Positions 1 through 8,604 of a stretch of DNA of 64,000 bases are shown here, piece by piece. Both the position numbers and the translations under genes were made by a program. Within the stretch, counting starts at the first letter, position 1; each line of letters opens with the position of its first letter. The notes below the pieces were generated by a model. That model worked only from the letters and a program-made list of their open reading frames with translations, did not search any database and was not told where the DNA came from. This stretch comes from Hyphomicrobiales bacterium (GTDB lineage Bacteria; Pseudomonadota; Alphaproteobacteria; Rhizobiales; JAJFHR01). The stretch covers positions 51,198 through 115,197 of the forward strand of contig JAJFHS010000030.1 in assembly GCA_021775475.1 (NCBI GenBank), read 5' to 3'.

Positions 1-1
1 G

Positions 2-2488
2 CATCTGTTGGGCGTTATCGCTTTTCAGGTCGGTAAAAGTGCTATTGCCGTCGATCTCATCACCAAAGCTCTCACCTTGCAGCCCGATTACTCCACGGCG
101 CATAATAATCTTGGCAATGCATTACAAAGCCTGGGCCGACTGCAAGATGCTGTTTCCAGCTACGGCAAGGCTATCACTCTCAAACCTGATTATCCCCAAG
201 CCCATAACAATCTCGGCAATACCTTGCACAGCCTCGGTTCGCTGACAGAGGCCGAAGCGAGCTACCTTAAAGCGCTCGCCCTCAAACCAGACTACGCCAT
301 GGTGTATAACAATCTCGGCAATACGCTCCACGATCTGGGCCGACTGATCGAAGCTAAAAACGCCTTCAACAAAGCCCTGACTATTCAACCTGATTACGCT
401 ATGGCGCACAGTAATCTTGGCAATGTTCTCAAAGACCTGGGAAAATTTGATGACGCCGTTTCAAACCAGCAAAAAGCCATCGCCCTCCAACCCGATTTTG
501 TTGAAGCACACAACAATCTTGGCAACACCTATCAAAATCAGGGGCGACTGGCTGAGGCGGTGGCAAGTTACCAAAAAGCCATCACCATCAAGCCTGATTA
601 TGCCGAAGCATACAATAATCTTGGCACCGCCTTCCAAAACCAGGGACAACTGGAAAACGCCGTAGCAAGCTATCAACAAGCACTTGTTATCCAGCCCGAT
701 TATGCCGAGGCCCACAACAACCTTGGAAACGCCTATAATGGCCTGGGAAAACTGGATGAGGCTATGGCCAGCTTTCAAAAAGCGCTGGCAATTGAGCCTG
801 AATATGCGGTGGCTTACGCCAATCTTGGCAATACCCTCAAAGATCTTGATAAACGTGAAGAAGCATTCAGGTGTTATCAACGCGCCATTGCGATCAGCCC
901 GGAGAATGGAAGTCTTTGGACCGGTTTGTCGGCATCTCTGGAAACCATATCGTTTTCAGCTGTTGATGATACTCTTTGGCCGACGCTTCAGCATCTGATG
1001 GACATGCCTACGGTACGCCCATCCAACATTGCCATGTCCTTGCTTAGCGCAATTCGCCATTACCCGCGTTTCCAGTTAATTATCGAAACGACCACCTCCC
1101 CCAATTCACCGGACAACATTGACTATGCCCAGGTAGCACCACAACTGTCCAAGATGCCTCTTTTGCTTGGCCTCATGGCCCTGTGCCCAATCTATGATCT
1201 TGAAATAGAGGGCATGTTCAAAGCCCTTCGTCGTTCCATGATTACAGAAACGATTGCAGGAAATATAGATGAGAACTGCTTGCCGTTTTCAACCGCTCTG
1301 GCTCTGCAATGTTTTACCAATGAGTATGTTTTTTGCGAAAGCGATGAAGAAAAAAATCTGGTTGAAGGTCTTGAACACCAGATTGCGACATTGGTCGAAA
1401 ACCAGCACGAAGTATCCCCCAACCTCATTGCCGCTCTGGCTGCCTACAGGCCCTTGTATCGCTTCTCCTGGGCACAATCGTTGGCCAAATGCAAGTGGTC
1501 TGGTGAACTTGAACCGGTGATTAAACGGCTTATACTGGAGCCAGACGATGAGGACCAGCGGCGCTGTCAAATTCCCCGGATCACTTCGATCGAGGGTGCC
1601 GTGTCTCAATCGGTTCGCGAGCAATATGAGGAAAACCCCTACCCGCGCTGGATAAAAACAGATGTAAAAGAAAAAGGCAGAGCGATTGGATCGATCCTGC
1701 AGGCACCGCCACTGCAGTTTGATCTCAACGATTATACCTCACCACAAAACCCGGAAATCCTGATCGCGGGGTGCGGCACCGGCCAGCACGTCGTCAACAC
1801 CAATTCACGGTTTTCCAATGCGAGCATTCTCGCCGTTGATTTAAGTCTGAGCAGTCTTTCCTACGCTGCCCGCAAAACCGAAGAACTGGGCCTCACCAAT
1901 ATAGAATTTGTGCAGGGTGACATTATGGAACTGTCGAGTATCGGGCGGCAGTTTGACCTCATCGAATGCTCCGGCGTCCTCCATCATCTCGGCGACCCGG
2001 TAGCTGGTTGGCAGGTGCTGACAGACCTGTTGCGCAGCAATGGGGTGATGAAAATCGCCTTGTACAGCGAATTGGCCCGTCAGGACATCGTGCAGGCTCG
2101 TTCACTGATTGCTGAAAAGGCCTATGGCGCCTCGCCACAAGAAATTCGCCAATGCCGCCAGGACATCATAACCATGGCCGAAGACGGAAATCTTCAGATG
2201 GCAAAATTAGTCAAGAGCAGGGATTTTTTCAGCCTCAGCGATTGTCGCGATCTGATTTTCCACGTTCAGGAACATCGGTTTACCCTGCCCCAGATAGAGC
2301 AGACGTTAAAGACACTCAACCTTGAATTCCTGGGATTTGAAATGCGCAATCAAAACACTTTGTGGGAATTCAAAGAAACCAACCCGGACAGGCATGCACT
2401 GACTTCGCTTGAAAAATGGCACGAATTTGAACTCGAACACCCCAATACGTTCAGAGCCATGTATCAGTTCTGGTGTGAAAAAATATAG
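2..2488 (+). CDS. TPR-repeat protein with C-terminal SAM-dependent methyltransferase domain (5' end outside window)
   Basis: The frame is open to the window edge, so the N-terminus is missing; the TTG at 8 is inside a repeat and is not the start. Visible residues 1-310 are about nine tandem 34-residue tetratricopeptide repeats (NNLGN near helix A, PDY at the end of helix B). After a linker comes a class I methyltransferase: lead-in YEENPYPRW (about 542), motif I AGCGTGQH (about 588), an acidic AVDLS strand end and GVLHHLGDP (about 656). TPR-methyltransferase fusions of this kind are common in marine alphaproteobacteria; the TPR part should bind a protein partner. The methyl acceptor cannot be told from sequence. 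The DNA under the repeats has a visible 102-bp period. Confidence 0.9.
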   Translation, partial: HLLGVIAFQVGKSAIAVDLITKALTLQPDYSTAHNNLGNALQSLGRLQDAVSSYGKAITLKPDYPQAHNNLGNTLHSLGSLTEAEASYLKALALKPDYAMVYNNLGNTLHDLGRLIEAKNAFNKALTIQPDYAMAHSNLGNVLKDLGKFDDAVSNQQKAIALQPDFVEAHNNLGNTYQNQGRLAEAVASYQKAITIKPDYAEAYNNLGTAFQNQGQLENAVASYQQALVIQPDYAEAHNNLGNAYNGLGKLDEAMASFQKALAIEPEYAVAYANLGNTLKDLDKREEAFRCYQRAIAISPENGSLWTGLSASLETISFSAVDDTLWPTLQHLMDMPTVRPSNIAMSLLSAIRHYPRFQLIIETTTSPNSPDNIDYAQVAPQLSKMPLLLGLMALCPIYDLEIEGMFKALRRSMITETIAGNIDENCLPFSTALALQCFTNEYVFCESDEEKNLVEGLEHQIATLVENQHEVSPNLIAALAAYRPLYRFSWAQSLAKCKWSGELEPVIKRLILEPDDEDQRRCQIPRITSIEGAVSQSVREQYEENPYPRWIKTDVKEKGRAIGSILQAPPLQFDLNDYTSPQNPEILIAGCGTGQHVVNTNSRFSNASILAVDLSLSSLSYAARKTEELGLTNIEFVQGDIMELSSIGRQFDLIECSGVLHHLGDPVAGWQVLTDLLRSNGVMKIALYSELARQDIVQARSLIAEKAYGASPQEIRQCRQDIITMAEDGNLQMAKLVKSRDFFSLSDCRDLIFHVQEHRFTLPQIEQTLKTLNLEFLGFEMRNQNTLWEFKETNPDRHALTSLEKWHEFELEHPNTFRAMYQFWCEKI

Positions 2489-2498
2489 CCGGAGACAC

Positions 2499-3680
2499 CT
2501 ATTCCGACCTCGATGAAGCCTTTGCCAGTCGCTCAAACAGCCAAAGTGCGGCACAACACGCAATCAGCATGATTGCACCCATATCGAACGTAATACTGGT
2601 TCTGCCAATCGCCGCTGCCAGGTAACTCCCGACCCAGGGCGCAAGCACAGTTATAAGATAGAACATGGTGAAAAATAGCCCCATGCCAACCGCACGATTT
2701 TCAATGTGCAGTACCGCCGATGGCAGGCTCATAATTGGACCCGCCGCCAGTCCGCCGACCAACCCGAGCATCACAAACATCAACAAAGCCGCTCCGCTGC
2801 GGGCCGCAATAATCAGCGTGACCGCAAACAGGAGAAGGCCCACAACCAACACCAGATTCCGCTTGCCGCTCCGGTCGGCTATCACACCACCCATAGGCAC
2901 CGAGATCGCCACCAGCCACAAGGTCACGCTTGTTGCAGAACTTGCCTCAGAATTACTCCAGCCACGATCCGCCAGCATGGCCGGACCAAAACTAAAAATC
3001 ATGCCTAGTGCCGCGTTATACAGCCCCCAGATCAGCCCGGCAGTGATCACTGCCATGAGAGTTGTCCCCGTCAGGTTGGATTGTGTGGTCGCGAGTGCAT
3101 CGCCTGCCGGTGCCGGAGATCGATAAAGTACGCCTAGGAGCAGCAGGCCGGCAAATGCCAAACCTGTCACCAGCGACAAGGCAACCACCAGACTGCTTGC
3201 TTCAGCAATTGGCGGCAACACGACAAGAGCGAGCGCTATTCCAACCGGCCAGGAATTGACAAATATCCCCATGGCGGTGGCAATTTCCTTACCCTCAAAC
3301 CAATCGGTGACCATCTTGGACATCAAGACATTGATGAGGACACCACCGGTTCCCGCTAGTAAGCGGCCACCGATCTGCGCTCCCCAGGTTAGCCAAAATG
3401 CCATCAACATGCCGCCGCAGACCATGAGCACCAGGCCAAACAATACAGTGGGCTTGTCACCAAAGCGCTTGCCAATTTTCCCGCCGGAAAACGCCAGAAC
3501 GATGCCGGGCGACAAATAGAGCCCAATCAGCAATCCAATATCAGCGATGTCGACATTAAAGTCCCGCATGATAGTTGGCGACAGTGCCGCAACCGCCTGG
3601 AACTGAAATGCCATTGACAACCGAACACTGAACAGCAGCGCGAGCACGCCCCAACGATTGCGATGATTGCCTCTACGCAT
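2499..3680 (-). CDS. MFS transporter (CynX/NimT-like)
   Basis: Hydrophobic protein of about 393 residues with some 12 predicted membrane segments and the MFS loop 2-3 signature in degenerate form (GGKIGKRFGDKP near residue 75). The general look resembles the CynX/NimT branch of MFS, but the substrate is not predictable. The longest frame begins at 3746, which would overlap the upstream gene by 62 nt. The ATG at 3680 starts 4 nt after the upstream stop and directly precedes the first membrane helix, so I chose it. The gene forms a two-gene operon with the NTF2-like gene, divergent from the LuxR-GAF gene. Confidence 0.85.
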   Translation of the reverse strand: MRRGNHRNRWGVLALLFSVRLSMAFQFQAVAALSPTIMRDFNVDIADIGLLIGLYLSPGIVLAFSGGKIGKRFGDKPTVLFGLVLMVCGGMLMAFWLTWGAQIGGRLLAGTGGVLINVLMSKMVTDWFEGKEIATAMGIFVNSWPVGIALALVVLPPIAEASSLVVALSLVTGLAFAGLLLLGVLYRSPAPAGDALATTQSNLTGTTLMAVITAGLIWGLYNAALGMIFSFGPAMLADRGWSNSEASSATSVTLWLVAISVPMGGVIADRSGKRNLVLVVGLLLFAVTLIIAARSGAALLMFVMLGLVGGLAAGPIMSLPSAVLHIENRAVGMGLFFTMFYLITVLAPWVGSYLAAAIGRTSITFDMGAIMLIACCAALWLFERLAKASSRSE

Positions 3681-3684
3681 CAGG

Positions 3685-4104
3685 CTACGCCCAACCGAGT
3701 TCCTTAAGTGCCCAGGGCGCGTTCCAGATTTTACACATTTTTGCAACTTTACCCGTAGAATCCATCGTCAAAGCGTAGACATAATCGGTTGTGGTCTGCT
3801 GTTGCGTTGGCGCCACCGGACCGCCATCGCTCGCGTGTTTGCCTTTGAATGTTGCAAAAAATAGAGCTGTCCTGTTGTTCTCGTCATATGAAGAACTGTG
3901 TAGTTCGTATTCACAGCCCGCAAGTGGACCTTTTCCCAAACCGGCCATCCATTCACAATAATCTTCCACTAAATGGATATCCACGAGCGGCTCGCATTGC
4001 GCTGAGAACGTAGCTCCGGTCGCGACATAATCTTTGCAGCCTTCCCAGCCCTGCAGTGTTTCGCAGGCGTGAAAAAAATTCGTTGCCGTTTCAAATGCTC
4101 GCAT
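3685..4104 (-). CDS. NTF2-like / SnoaL-type small protein
   Basis: A 139-residue protein with the cone-shaped alpha+beta pattern of the NTF2/SnoaL superfamily: N-terminal helix (FETATNFFHACETLQGW), a strand-turn segment around VDIHLVEDYCEW, and a C-terminal strand ending in KMCKIWN. Such proteins are small-molecule isomerases, cyclases or binding pockets; the ligand here is unknown. The start at ATG 4104 is supported by a perfect AGGAGG about 7 nt upstream; the longer frame to 4206 runs through that site. It is followed after 4 nt by the MFS transporter gene, so enzyme and transporter probably act on the same small molecule (inference). Confidence 0.75.
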   Translation of the reverse strand: MRAFETATNFFHACETLQGWEGCKDYVATGATFSAQCEPLVDIHLVEDYCEWMAGLGKGPLAGCEYELHSSSYDENNRTALFFATFKGKHASDGGPVAPTQQQTTTDYVYALTMDSTGKVAKMCKIWNAPWALKELGWA

Positions 4105-4232
4105 ATTAAGTCCTCCTGTTCTGTCACCATCGGTGACGATCCCCTGGATAGGGTGCACTTGACCGCCTATGAGCCAATGTTTACCCTCAGGTGTAAGGTG
4201 ACGCACAGGGGGTGATTTCGCTATCAGGCGTT

Positions 4233-4276
4233 TGCTGTATTTTGCCTACAGCACATGTTGTATTTCACCTACAGCA
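4233..4276. promoter_or_regulatory. Two tandem 21-bp palindromes, candidate operator
   Basis: Positions 4233-4253 read TGCTGTA-N7-TACAGCA and 4256-4276 read TGTTGTA-N7-TACAGCA. The copies start 23 bp apart, about two helical turns. They lie in the divergent gap between the NTF2/MFS operon and the LuxR-GAF gene. The CTGTA...TACAG core recalls lux-type boxes, but the centre is one base too long (odd symmetry), so I call them only an operator for an unknown, probably adjacent, regulator. Confidence 0.6.
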
Positions 4277-4326
4277 TTTGATGTGCTCTCAACAACACAT
4301 GCTGGTTGACGCAGCCAGGAGGCTCG

Positions 4327-5145
4327 GTGGTCGTTGAAAGGAAACGTTACGTGCAAGAAGATGGCTTAAGTCCACGAGAGAGCGAAGTTGCGCAAGCCTA
4401 TGCCAACGGAGACAATTACCACAGAATTGCCGAGCGCCTTTTTATAGCACCCTCGACCGTTCGCACCCATCTGGCGACAATCTACAAAAAGCTTGGAGTT
4501 TCCTCCAAACTCGAATTGCACAAAGTGCTGGAAGGCACTAAACCAAAATACAAAAATCAAGATGATCAAGCAGCCCTGATCTCTGAACTTGCACTTAGCC
4601 TCGAAGAGGCGATCAGCCGGGAGCGGGCACTTAGCCAGGTCCTCAGAATAATCAGCAGGTCCGATGGCGAGATCAATGAGGTCATCGCCTCTGTTCTTGA
4701 ATATGCGCTTGAGCTATGCGACGCAGAATTCGGAATTCTTTTTGAGTACACATCGTACAACGGATCCAAGGCCACCCACTTTAGAAATATTCCTCAACCC
4801 TTCCGGGAATGGTTCATTGAGCAGGGTGAGTTCCATGTTAGTCCACAAACCGGACTTGGCCGCATGATTGTAGACCGGGAAGTTGTAAACATTGCCGATG
4901 TGTGCGCAGAAGAAATTTATCGGCGCGGCGACCCTCTGCGCGACGCCACCGTAGAATTGGGTGGTGCACGATCTTTCACAGCGATTCCGATGCTGGCAGG
5001 AGATCGTTTAATCGGTGCATTCACAATCTATCGCCAACAGGTGCGCCCCTTTGACACCAGAAACCTCGAAATAGCGCGGATGTTTGCAGATCAAAGCGTT
5101 ATTGCCATCGAAAATGCACGTCTGATGGGAGAAAAGCAGAAGTAG
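4327..5145 (+). CDS. LuxR-type HTH regulator with C-terminal GAF domain
   Basis: About 272 residues. The N-terminal part is a LuxR/GerE helix-turn-helix: LSPRESEVAQAYANG, then AERLFIAPSTVRTHLATIY and KLGV. A short coiled linker with ERALSQVLRIISRS leads into a GAF domain (about 110-265; CDAEFGILFEY, ARSFTAIPML, ADQSVIAIENARLM). The order HTH then GAF is the reverse of most LuxR proteins. The protein stops right after the GAF exit helix, where relatives usually continue into a kinase or cyclase, so it may be a shortened sensor. AGGAGG at 4317-4322 favours the GTG at 4327; GTG 4351 is also possible and the TTG at 4306 is unlikely. Divergent from NTF2/MFS, with paired palindromes in the gap. Confidence 0.8.
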   Translation: MVVERKRYVQEDGLSPRESEVAQAYANGDNYHRIAERLFIAPSTVRTHLATIYKKLGVSSKLELHKVLEGTKPKYKNQDDQAALISELALSLEEAISRERALSQVLRIISRSDGEINEVIASVLEYALELCDAEFGILFEYTSYNGSKATHFRNIPQPFREWFIEQGEFHVSPQTGLGRMIVDREVVNIADVCAEEIYRRGDPLRDATVELGGARSFTAIPMLAGDRLIGAFTIYRQQVRPFDTRNLEIARMFADQSVIAIENARLMGEKQK

Positions 5146-5176
5146 CATAGAGGGTTGTTTTTATGGCAACAGGCCC

Positions 5177-6049
5177 TCAACACCCCGGCCCTTCGAGAAT
5201 TTCGAGAGAATTCAGCTTGCCCTTCATGGAAAAATCGCCGTAGTCGATGAAAATTTTGCTGGCGATGCCATTTTCGTAGAGATCGAAGGAAAATTCGAAT
5301 ACCGGGGTTTCTTCGCCGCCGGTTTTGCCATCGAAATAGCTGATATTCACCGGCCATGATTTCAGGCCTTCAACAATTTTTCGCGCCTTGTCATCTATTT
5401 TACCGTCAAGCTTATTGGTTGCCGGCGCTTTTGCCCGACCTATAAACGAGGTGGTCTGATAGACCTTGCCGCCGTCACCGCCATCAAACAGCGGGGCTTC
5501 AAAAACATTTTCTCCGCTGCGGGCGCGATCAATCAATTTGGTCAGATGAATGGTTGGAAACAGCGAGTTAAGGGGCATTTTGGCTTTTTTCTTTGCCGGT
5601 TTTTCCAACACATAAGTGCCCTGTTTGCCCTCAACGCCTGCTTTAGCTGTGCCTTGTGTTGTCTGGGTTTTGGTATTGTTGAGAAAATGACTGGAAGAAA
5701 AGCGGAAAACCGAACCATCCCCTGATTCCCAGGCCGACGTGCGCACGTCGGTGACGCTTACCTTGGCATCATTGTCGGTAAACTGCGTAACAATGCGCAA
5801 GTTGGTGGTATAACCATCGCAATCGCCACCGGTGATTTCATAGGCCATGCGGCCTTTAATAGCGACAATACCACTGCGGCCACTGGCCTCGCCAAGGCTC
5901 AGAATATAAGTAGCCCGATGGGGGACAAGTGCGGTTTTTTTACCATCCACAGCTGCATTCAGCGCAGTTGAAACAGTTACAGCACTCAAAAAAGATGCGG
6001 CAAAGACAGGAAAACCTTTAAAATAGCTGGCCACGCGAGTTGATCTCAT
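5177..6049 (-). CDS. eipB: EipB-family cell envelope integrity protein (DUF1849)
   Basis: 290 residues with an N-terminal signal sequence (about 1-32, ending near ALNAA). DUF1849/EipB features are visible: the beta-rich body, the YEITGGDCDGYTTN strand and a very C-terminal GPGC. In the Brucella protein a single disulfide joins two conserved cysteines; the only two cysteines here are exactly in those places. EipB is a periplasmic beta-spiral protein that contributes to envelope integrity and interacts with a TPR envelope protein (family knowledge). The family is characteristic of Rhizobiales and relatives. It is a single gene, divergent from the dehydrogenase gene at 6167. Confidence 0.9.
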   Translation of the reverse strand: MRSTRVASYFKGFPVFAASFLSAVTVSTALNAAVDGKKTALVPHRATYILSLGEASGRSGIVAIKGRMAYEITGGDCDGYTTNLRIVTQFTDNDAKVSVTDVRTSAWESGDGSVFRFSSSHFLNNTKTQTTQGTAKAGVEGKQGTYVLEKPAKKKAKMPLNSLFPTIHLTKLIDRARSGENVFEAPLFDGGDGGKVYQTTSFIGRAKAPATNKLDGKIDDKARKIVEGLKSWPVNISYFDGKTGGEETPVFEFSFDLYENGIASKIFIDYGDFSMKGKLNSLEILEGPGC

Positions 6050-6130
6050 GATAAACGCCTCAAAAAATTAGTTGAAGTCCGCGCAACTGCGGCCCGCCCA
6101 CAATTTCATCCTTTCGGAATGACCGCAACA

Positions 6131-6150
6131 TTGTAATTTAATTAGTACAA
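6131..6150. promoter_or_regulatory. Short palindrome in divergent gap
   Basis: TTGTA at 6131-6135 and TACAA at 6146-6150 form an imperfect palindrome 16 nt before the GTG start of the 2-hydroxyacid dehydrogenase gene. The spacing is that of a protein-binding site, but the arms are only 5 bp and AT-rich, so this may be chance. Confidence 0.25.
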
Positions 6151-6166
6151 GAATAAGGCAAACACA

Positions 6167-7141
6167 GTGACTAAATCAAAACCAAAGCTCACCGTATCAC
6201 GCAAACTGCCCCGGACTGTCGAACAACGACTGCTGGCGGACTATGATGTAACTCTGAACGCCGATGATACTATTTTCACCGCCGATCAGTTGCTCGAACG
6301 CGCACAAGGTGCTGATGCGCTACTGGTGACGCCAACAGAAAAGTGCACGAGCGATTTTATTGCCAACCTGCCCGAGACCATAAAAATCATCGCAACATTT
6401 TCGGTTGGTTACGATCACATTGATGTTAATGCCGCCACAGCAGCCGGACTTACCGTCACCAACACCCCCGATGTTCTCACCGACGCCACCGCCGATATAG
6501 CGCTGTTGTTGTTGCTTGGTGCTGCACGTGGCGCCTACTGGGGCGACAAGATGGTACGAACCGACACCTGGGGTGCCTGGTCACCTACCGGCCCGCTTGG
6601 TATTGAGTTCAGCGGCAAGAAGTTAGGGATATTAGGCATGGGGCGCATCGGTCAGGCAGTGGCGGACAGAGCGCGCGCATTTAACATGGAAATCCATTAC
6701 AGCAAGCGCACCCGACTTCCAGAAGAACTCGAGAAAGGTGCAATTTACCACGAAAACGTTGAAAGCCTGCTGGCACAATCGCAATTCCTGTCAATCAATT
6801 GCGCGTCAACGCCTGAAACTCACAAGCTGCTGAACCGTGAAAACATCGCCTTGATGCCTGACGGTGCCGTGGTGGTTAACTCGGCGCGCGGTGACATCAT
6901 TGATGATGATGCCCTGATTGAAGCGTTAAAAAGCGGCAAGGTTGCTGCCGCCGGTCTTGATGTGTTCACGGGCGAGCCAAATATTGACCCGCGCTATCGA
7001 TCTCTGGACAATGCCTTTTTATTGCCGCACCTTGGCAGTGCCACACTGGAAACCCGCGAGGCCATGGGCATGCGCGCGGTGGACAATCTTGATGCATTTT
7101 TCAACAACCGGACACCGGGCGATCTGGTAACGCCTGCCTGA
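6167..7141 (+). CDS. D-2-hydroxyacid dehydrogenase (glyoxylate/hydroxypyruvate reductase type)
   Basis: 324 residues, GTG start with AAGG upstream. Two-domain D-isomer-specific 2-hydroxyacid dehydrogenase: outer domain 1-100 (ATFSVGYDHID), NAD-binding domain with GMGRIGQAVADRA (about 160) and the catalytic set: Arg in NSARGDIIDD, Glu in GEP, His in LPHLGSAT. The order and spacing fit glyoxylate/hydroxypyruvate reductase or D-glycerate dehydrogenase (EC 1.1.1.26/29/81). It is followed by RidA and FolD-like genes on the same strand with gaps of 28 and 12 nt, so it is probably one operon linking hydroxyacid, enamine and one-carbon steps. Confidence 0.9.
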   Translation: MTKSKPKLTVSRKLPRTVEQRLLADYDVTLNADDTIFTADQLLERAQGADALLVTPTEKCTSDFIANLPETIKIIATFSVGYDHIDVNAATAAGLTVTNTPDVLTDATADIALLLLLGAARGAYWGDKMVRTDTWGAWSPTGPLGIEFSGKKLGILGMGRIGQAVADRARAFNMEIHYSKRTRLPEELEKGAIYHENVESLLAQSQFLSINCASTPETHKLLNRENIALMPDGAVVVNSARGDIIDDDALIEALKSGKVAAAGLDVFTGEPNIDPRYRSLDNAFLLPHLGSATLETREAMGMRAVDNLDAFFNNRTPGDLVTPA

Positions 7142-7169
7142 TTCCCAAAATTCAACCAAGGAGACCCTC

Positions 7170-7637
7170 ATGGGCAAAATCGATGATCGTTTAAAAGAAC
7201 TCAACATAACCCTGTCAGAACCCGCATCTCCGGTGGCCAATTATGTCGGCTATGTGATTACTGGCAATCTGGTTTTCATTTCCGGTCAGGTAACCTTCGG
7301 TCCTGATGGCAATCTCATGTATCAGGGTATCGTCGGTGATACTATCTCCATTGAAGAAGCTCAAAAAGCTGCCCGGGTTTGCGGGTTAAATATCCTGGCG
7401 CAACTGAAATCAGCCTGTAAAGGCGATCTCGACCGCGTGGTCCGTTGTGTCAAACTCGGTGGCTTTGTCAATGCCGTACCGGGTTTTGAAAACCACCCGA
7501 CCGTCATCAACGGCACATCTGACCTGATGGTAGAAGTCTTTGGCGACAAGGGCAAACACGCCCGCTTTGCCATGGGTGCCGGTAGCCTGCCGGTCAATGT
7601 TTCAGTGGAAGTTGATGCGATTTTTGAAATTTCCTGA
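7170..7637 (+). CDS. RidA-family protein (reactive intermediate deaminase)
   Basis: 155 residues, AAGGAGA immediately upstream of the ATG. It belongs to the longer YjgF/YER057c/UK114 subgroup: GNLVFISGQVTFGPDG, GDLDRVVRCVKLGGFVN, and a C-terminal HARFAMGAGSLPVNVSVEVDA in place of the shorter RidA ending. The arginine equivalent to the carboxylate-binding Arg of RidA is present (HARFA). Archetypal RidA hydrolyses 2-aminoacrylate and related enamines made by PLP enzymes; this subgroup's substrate is less certain. Middle gene of the 6167-8546 run. Confidence 0.88.
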   Translation: MGKIDDRLKELNITLSEPASPVANYVGYVITGNLVFISGQVTFGPDGNLMYQGIVGDTISIEEAQKAARVCGLNILAQLKSACKGDLDRVVRCVKLGGFVNAVPGFENHPTVINGTSDLMVEVFGDKGKHARFAMGAGSLPVNVSVEVDAIFEIS

Positions 7638-7649
7638 GTTCAGTAAATC

Positions 7650-8546
7650 ATGAATACTCCCCTCATCGACAATCGCCTGATTGATGGTCGAAAAGTGCAG
7701 GCGCGCATCCTCGGTGAAGTAGCCGGGTTTGTTGCCGATGCCGCCAAAACCACGCCAATTGGTAAGCTGGTATCAATCAGCTTTGGCGATATTGCTGAAG
7801 TTGCCGTTTATGTTCGCAATCAGGAACGTGCGGCAACCAAAGTCAACATCCCTTTCGAGCAGGTTGTCTGGCCCTCGGACATTTCCGCAGATGAAGCTAA
7901 AAATCGCATCCAGCAGATGAATGATGATGCCGGTATCACCGGGGTTATTTTGCAACGACCGGTGCCAGACCACATCAATATTCGCTCCCTGCAATCAGCG
8001 GTGCATCCACTGAAGGATGTTGAGGGAATGAACCCGGCGTCAATTGGTAATATCGTCTATAGTGATGTTGCCCTGGCACCATGCACGGCAGCAGCCTCCG
8101 TGGAATTGATCAAACAAACTGGTTTGGATTTGCAGGGTCTCGAAGTGGTGATGATCGGGCATTCAGAAATCGTCGGCAAACCGGCAGCATTTTTGTTGAT
8201 GGCAGAAGGTGCCACAGTAACAATCTGCCATCATAAAACCCGTTCTGTCGCCATGCATTCGCGCCGCGCTGACGTGGTCATTGTTGCCGTCGGCATCCCG
8301 CATTTTCTTGGTGCTGACATGGTAAAACCTGGTGCTGCCGTCATTGACATCGGTATCAACCAGAAAATCATGGACGATGGCTCGGTGCGTATCGTTGGTG
8401 ATGTGGATACCGATGCGGTTATTGAGATCGCCAGCTGGATCACCCCGGTTCCCGGCGGCGTTGGCCCGGTAACCGTCGGCATTTTGATGCGCAATGCCAC
8501 CGTTGCCCATCAACGCCAGATTGCGGCGGGTTGGTTGTCGAGTTAA
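7650..8546 (+). CDS. folD: FolD-like methylenetetrahydrofolate dehydrogenase lacking the catalytic lysine
   Basis: 298 residues with full FolD architecture: folate domain 1-125, Rossmann domain with GHSEIVGKPAAFLL (about 167), PVPGGVGPVTVGIL near the end. FolD converts 5,10-methylene-THF to methenyl-THF (NADP) and then formyl-THF. The catalytic lysine in the family motif YVxxKxxA is Gln58 here (YVRNQERA), and the aspartate of KDVDG is Glu125 (KDVEG); Tyr54 and Gln102 are kept. Human MTHFD1 with the same Lys-to-Gln change retains dehydrogenase but loses cyclohydrolase (established). So this is probably a dehydrogenase-only paralogue. It lies 12 nt behind ridA. Whether the genome has a second, canonical folD cannot be seen. 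Confidence 0.85.
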   Translation: MNTPLIDNRLIDGRKVQARILGEVAGFVADAAKTTPIGKLVSISFGDIAEVAVYVRNQERAATKVNIPFEQVVWPSDISADEAKNRIQQMNDDAGITGVILQRPVPDHINIRSLQSAVHPLKDVEGMNPASIGNIVYSDVALAPCTAAASVELIKQTGLDLQGLEVVMIGHSEIVGKPAAFLLMAEGATVTICHHKTRSVAMHSRRADVVIVAVGIPHFLGADMVKPGAAVIDIGINQKIMDDGSVRIVGDVDTDAVIEIASWITPVPGGVGPVTVGILMRNATVAHQRQIAAGWLSS

Positions 8547-8604
8547 ACTTTGATGATGGCGTTTGATTCGCAAATGGTGTTGGTTAGAATTCCGGATTGA
8601 TATA

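Noticed and set aside
122..880. Long minus-strand and second-frame ORFs inside the TPR region
   Set aside because: They are shadows created by the 102-bp periodicity; no ribosome-binding sites and no protein-family pattern.
4233..4276. Classical lux box for an acyl-homoserine-lactone regulator
   Set aside because: The dyad centre is one base too long and the neighbouring regulator has GAF, not an autoinducer-binding domain.
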